Assembly (NCBI GenBank): GCA_013180625.2
Contig: SNVD02011093.1
Span: 484,556 to 548,555 of the forward strand
Source: Boswellia sacra
Taxonomy: Eukaryota > Streptophyta > Magnoliopsida > Sapindales > Burseraceae
Direction of reading: 5' to 3'
Length of the DNA: 64,000 nt
Positions 60,040-64,000 of the stretch are shown piece by piece (the stretch's first letter is position 1; each line of letters begins with the position of its first letter). The notes beneath the pieces are model-generated. The model searched no databases. It saw only the letters and a program-made list of their open reading frames with translations, and was not told the origin of the DNA. A program made the position numbers and the translations under genes.

Positions 60040-61720
60040 GTTAACCCTAAGCCTACATGATAATTTTGATGATAACAATACACATTGATTCATTGAGATT
60101 TACTAACATGTTTATTTATTGGCAAGAGTAAGATCATTGAAATAATTTTAAAATCAAGAAGAGGCTTATTAAAATGAAGTGTTGAAGCTAAGGAGAAGAC
60201 TACATGTTAAAGGCACCAAAGCTTAAGAACAAGGATTGACTCAAGAATGTGACACATGATGCAAGGTTGTCCAAATCATCATGCAAGTTGAAAGACAAAT
60301 GGAAGCAGCTGACATGAGCACCGAATACTCCTTTGGACATATCTTGAGCTAAAAAAATCAAAATGACTTGATTCTTACGGCATTGGAAAGATGACTTAAT
60401 GAGGAACATTTCATATGTTTTGAAAAAATTCAAATTTCAATCAGAAGGCCGACATAATTGACATGCAATTCGGTGGACTGACACAAAGAAGAAAAATCAA
60501 CTCACATGAGCACCGAATGGTGTTTTGGCCATATCTCAAGATAGAGATATCCAATTGCTTTGATTCTTAATGTTTTGGAAAGATTATTCAAATATGAAGA
60601 TCTTTTATGTTTTGAAGAAATTCAAATTTCAAATGGAAGGCTGACAGAATTATCATTCAAATCAGTGGACAGCACATGGAAGAAAAATCAAGTCACTTGA
60701 GCACCGAATGGTGTTTTGGCCATATCTTGAGCTACAGATATCCAAATGACTTGGTTCTTGATGCGTTGGAAAGCTTATTCAAATGTGCAGATCTTTTATG
60801 TTTTACATATTTTCAACTTTCAAACGGAACATTGACAAAAATGGCAGACAAGATTACGGTTTTTATGGTGGGCAGAAAATTTGGAGATGGTGTCTTCACT
60901 GGATTATGTTCATCTCATTTGCCTATAAAAGGAGCCATTCTCCCATGCATTCAATAAGTGCAAGAGAAGCATCTATCAAGCAAAAAACAAGAGAAATATC
61001 AAGTCTAGAGAGCTTTTATATTCTTTATCTACTCTTTGAAGAGAGTTGTACTTTTGTTGTAAAAATTATCCTTGTTCTGGTATTGTGGTGAGAGTGAGAT
61101 ATTCTTGTAAAAGATAATAGTTATCCTTGAGAGAACTCTTGTTGTGTGTTATCAAGAGTTGAAGGAAGTTGCCTTGGTGAGGTTGTTCATCAAGAAGAAC
61201 TCTTGTTGTGGTGTTATCAAAGGTTGAAGGAAGTTGCCTTGGTGAGGTTGTTCATCAAGAAGAACTCTTGGTGTGGTGTTATCAAGGGTTGAAGGAAGTT
61301 GCCTTGGTGAGGTTCTTCATCAAGAAGAACTCTTGGTGTGGTGTTATCAAGAGTTGGAAGAAAAAGTCTTGGTGAGTTTGTTCATCAAGCAAGTTGTAAA
61401 GATTCTAAAACTTAGTGGAAAGCTTAGCTCGTGGAGCTAGGAGCCCGTGGACGTAGGCAAGGTTTGCCGAACCACGTAAATTGAGTTTGCACTCTCTCTA
61501 TCCCTTTCCTCTTTACATTTACTTGCACTTGTAATTGTTCATCATTATTATTCTTTTGATTGCATCTTTGATAAATTCTAATTTCATCTTCTTCGCCTTT
61601 ATTTTCAAAGAAAGAGTGAACTAATTTTGATCTTTCAAGAAAAGTTTTCTAAATCCGTTTTGATAAATAAAAACCCAATTCACCCCCCCCCCCCCTTGGG
61701 TTGCCATACCTGGGTCAACA
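60040..61720 (+). repeat. 3' LTR of copia copy 3
   Basis: 1681 bp, TGTTAACCC...GGGTCAACA. It lacks part of the first U3 unit, has about four minisatellite units (61147-61375), and carries an expanded C run (about 61683-61695) near its end. Confidence 0.92.
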
Positions 61721-61788
61721 ATTTCTAGGCTACAAGATAAGCTTGTAAATATCTTAGGATCCTTCTAGAGAACAAATAGGGTGTAGAC

Positions 61789-61826
61789 CTGTCTCTTATA
61801 CACATCTAGATGTGTATAAGAGACAG
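61789..61826. other. Tn5 mosaic-end adaptor junction (library artefact)
   Basis: CTGTCTCTTATACACATCT is followed directly by its reverse complement AGATGTGTATAAGAGACAG. These are two 19-bp Tn5 mosaic ends head to head, the junction left by transposase-based (Nextera mate-pair style) library circularisation. No Tn5 genes are present. It truncates a LOG reading frame, which then ends CLLYTSRCV, a peptide made by the adaptor. Sequence left and right of it should not be treated as neighbours. Confidence 0.97.
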
Positions 61827-62002
61827 GTCGACACACACCCCATTAACCAAAGACTACCCCCTCCATAAATCAAATGAATACCCCTCGCAGCTAATGTCCT
61901 ACCAAGATCAAGAGCTGCTGTTGTAAACTCTCCATCTTTACCAAATTGCGATCCACAAAATACGCATATATTTTGGAATCGCCGAATTGCTGTTTTCTCC
62001 AT
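61827..62002 (-). pseudogene. LOG: LOG fragment of second gypsy copy, cut by adaptor
   Basis: Minus-strand MEKTAIRRFQNICVFCGS... to GGGSLWLMGCVST, i.e. the first 58 residues of the LOG at 37662, with P5A, M35R and a Gly-to-Trp change in the nucleotide-binding GGGSLGLMG. The cut-off is the adaptor, so the missing 3' part may exist in the real genome. Confidence 0.88.
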
Positions 62003-62189
62003 TTCTACAAGTGCTCTAACCTTGTGTAAGACAATGATGCACGTTAGGTAATATGCTTTTCAAGTGTAAGACAGGTTATAATAATGACATTTGAAAATAT
62101 GGAGAATGGATATATACACAGGTAAAACTCTCAAAATTGACACATGGGGACATAATTTCGGTGGGGGTTGCTCGATGCAGATTTATCGC

Positions 62190-62400
62190 CCCAAGATTTG
62201 AAAAAAATGAGATATGCTTTCGGCGAGGTTTGACAAAACCTGCACACTTGTCTCCCACGTGAAGTATGGAAAATGGAGATACACTTTCGGCGGGGGTTGA
62301 CAAAACCCCCACACTTGTCTCCCACGTGAAGCATAAAAAATAGAGATACACTTTCGGTGGAGGTTGACAAAACCTCCACACTTGTCTCCCACGTGTACTT
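62190..62400 (-). promoter_or_regulatory. Three G-box repeats of second gypsy copy
   Basis: Three units with CACGTG (about 62258, 62324 and 62391 on the plus strand), followed on the minus strand by GGGAGACAAGTGTG-type sequence and GGTTTTGTCAACC. Collinear with 37208-37474, one unit fewer. Confidence 0.72.
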
Positions 62401-62719
62401 ATGCCATAGGGTAGTCATATTGTTTGTCAAAAAGAAAACTTGAAATTAAAACAAACAAAATCAACAAACAACAACAACACAAAAACAACATTGAAAATCA
62501 GATCAAACGAAACAAGAAAAAAAAATTCTACGACAACAACACACATCAAATATACAAGTAGTTGTGATTGTGGCTCACATCTTCCTCTGGTTTTACGTCC
62601 AGTAACGGCTGAAACGCCTTCTATGAGTCGGGGATTTGCTTCCCATCCAGCTTTCTTATAAACTGGCAAACAGGGTCGTTTTTAGTCAGATTCCCTAGAC
62701 TATAACACTGCAATTCATC

Positions 62720-63174
62720 ACGAAATTGTGTCATAGATTAAGCAATTCACGCTGAACAAGTCCACAAGAATGTGACTCGAGAGTTAACAAAACATTATCT
62801 AGCGACTCATTACTCAAACCATTCTTAATAAATGAAAGTTTATCTTCTCTATTCCTGGACACAAAACCTAATGAATGACAAGTCTGGTTACAATTTCAAC
62901 TAGCACATTTATAACATACTTGTAACCTTTTCGCTCTTCGCCTCTTGGCGTAGTAGCTCTTTCCTAGACCAGGCATGTATTTTGCGAGATTAATGTCCGG
63001 CTCACCGGACAATCTCACCTTGGCTTCGACAAGCCATCGGATATCAGCAGGCACATTTAGGAGCATCAACGCCCAAAGTCTAGTCATCCGTACTTTATAA
63101 ATTTTAAACATAGCATTTTGAGGAAGTGAAGGGAAATATTTACGAAGGTTCGATAGAAAGATATCGGCATCCAT
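62720..63174 (-). pseudogene. Zinc-finger ORF of second gypsy copy, with stop
   Basis: MDADIFLSNLRKYFPSLPQN onward, nearly identical to the ORF at 36424. A TGA falls inside the cysteine cluster (VCYKCAS, then stop, where copy 1 has Arg-Trp). A second difference near 62738 gives another early stop. The downstream part still aligns. Confidence 0.8.
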
Positions 63175-63626
63175 TGGAGAGGAGAAAAGGAGAGATATTA
63201 CCGATAATGCGATTGAGTTTGTTCTTCTCCCAGATATGCACGTTTCAAACCTTCGAACAATGGCTTCAACTCCCGTTTGAATGTTTCCTCACGCTGTTGC
63301 ACAACTGAACTCGAAGCACGGAATAATCAAATTAAACAAAAGAAAAGAACAGAAAAGAAAAGAAAAGAAAATAGAGACACATAAAAGAAATAAAAACACA
63401 AGAGCAAATGAAAGTCAAAAACAAACAACACAGCAAATGAGACAAATGGCAAAGAGAGATAAAACCTGATCAATTATAATAGCCCATGAGAGGAATCTCC
63501 TCGAAACACAAAAATTGATCAATACTACCTTCTTTTCTTTGTCTCTTTTTATTTATGTTTCAAAAACATTGGGTTGCCTCCCAATAAGCGCTTGGTTTAA
63601 TGTCCTTAGCCTGACGTTATCTGTTC

Positions 63627-64000
63627 TCACCCATCAAGATAAGTTGGCTCGTAGAGAGGTACCTCATCGATGTCCTGCATCACTGAATTCTCATAGTAAG
63701 GCTTCAACCTGTGCCCATTCACCTTGAATACTTTATCCGTTTTTAAGCTCTTGATTTCCACTGCACCATGGGGAAAAAACATTAGTAATAACAAAAGGTC
63801 CAACCCATCGAGATCGTAATTTACCTGGAAATAACTTGAGGCGAGAATGAAATAAAAGAACTTTCTGTCCCACTTCAAAATTCTTCCGGGAGATCATTTT
63901 ATCATGAAATGCCTTAGTTCTCTCCTTGTAAATTCTGGAATTCTCATAGGCATCATTTCTAAGTTCTTCCAATTCTTGCAGTTAAAGCTTCCTTTGTTCT
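63627..64000 (-). pseudogene. pol: Gypsy pol end: integrase C-terminal region
   Basis: Minus strand, entering from the window edge: [60 protein letters not shown], then after a one-base slip near 63770 [29 protein letters not shown], ending at 63627. This is the C-terminal domain of an Athila-lineage integrase. It is followed by the post-pol GGGAGGCAACCC sequence and then the zinc-finger and LOG cargo, showing that the cargo belongs to a pol-bearing element. Confidence 0.85.

Larger units (their letters stand above)
55057..61720 (+). mobile_element. Copia copy 3 (plus), 5' LTR truncated
   Basis: The 5' LTR remnant runs 55057-56641, lacking about its first 150 bp where it meets copy 2. Primer site TGGTATCAGAGC at about 56644, gag to integrase relics, the same RT/RNase H deletion as copy 1, and a 3' LTR at 60040-61720. 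Left and right flanks of the pair (CTATAGTC; ATTTCTAG) give no target duplication, as expected after rearrangement. Confidence 0.88.

Noticed and set aside
61789..61826. A genuine Tn5/IS50 insertion
   Set aside because: Only two bare 19-bp mosaic ends joined head to head, without transposase or resistance genes. The mosaic end is an engineered sequence used in library preparation.

Overview
This is nuclear DNA from a flowering plant, almost certainly a eudicot. The evidence is introns with GT/AG borders, a receptor-like kinase gene, Ty1/copia and Ty3/gypsy LTR retrotransposons with tRNA-Met-type and 'TGGCGCCGTTGCC'-type primer sites, and hAT, CACTA and foldback DNA elements. I cannot name the species. 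No rRNA, tRNA, CRISPR or bacterial operon was seen.

Only one host gene looks intact: a minus-strand, seven-exon gene (25183-29033) for a secreted-type GH18 chitinase-like ectodomain joined to a transmembrane helix and a Ser/Thr kinase, of the kind known as CHRK1 in tobacco. The chitinase catalytic motif is lost, so it is probably a ligand-binding ectodomain. A decayed paralogue with the same exon layout lies at about 270-1910.

Layout. 1-2.1 kb: CHRK-like pseudogene. 2.35-2.73 kb: four exact-period 96-bp repeats. 3.6-14.5 kb: a three-layer nest, namely an old copia element split by a hAT-type element (8-bp target duplication), itself split by a 7.8-kb copia element. 15.7-18.6 kb: a second hAT-type element and a CACTA-type subterminal repeat array. 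21.7-24.5 kb: two solo LTRs. 25.2-29.0 kb: the kinase gene. 29.2-42.0 kb: a gypsy gag-protease element whose right LTR is split by a 9.2-kb gypsy element (32406-41568) carrying a cytokinin-activating LOG gene and a small basic zinc-finger gene. 43-47.2 kb: a foldback MITE, a broken hAT transposase and a CACTA-type end. 47.5-50.5 kb: exon fragments of at least three unrelated host genes in one orientation. 50.6-61.7 kb: two copia elements fused head to head. 61.8-64 kb: part of a second LOG-carrying gypsy element on the minus strand.

Most notable points. (1) The gypsy family places a zinc-finger ORF, G-box repeats and an intronless LOG ORF after pol, where Athila-type elements normally carry an env-like ORF. 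Two copies in the window share this order, and one of them still has the integrase C-terminus. The zinc-finger ORF resembles the cysteine-rich nucleic-acid-binding proteins of flexible filamentous plant RNA viruses. (2) A 38-bp head-to-head Tn5 mosaic-end sequence at 61789-61826 is a library adaptor, so the join there is an assembly artefact. (3) Several different LTR families here have lost reverse transcriptase, and two copia copies share the same deletion joint, which implies amplification in trans.
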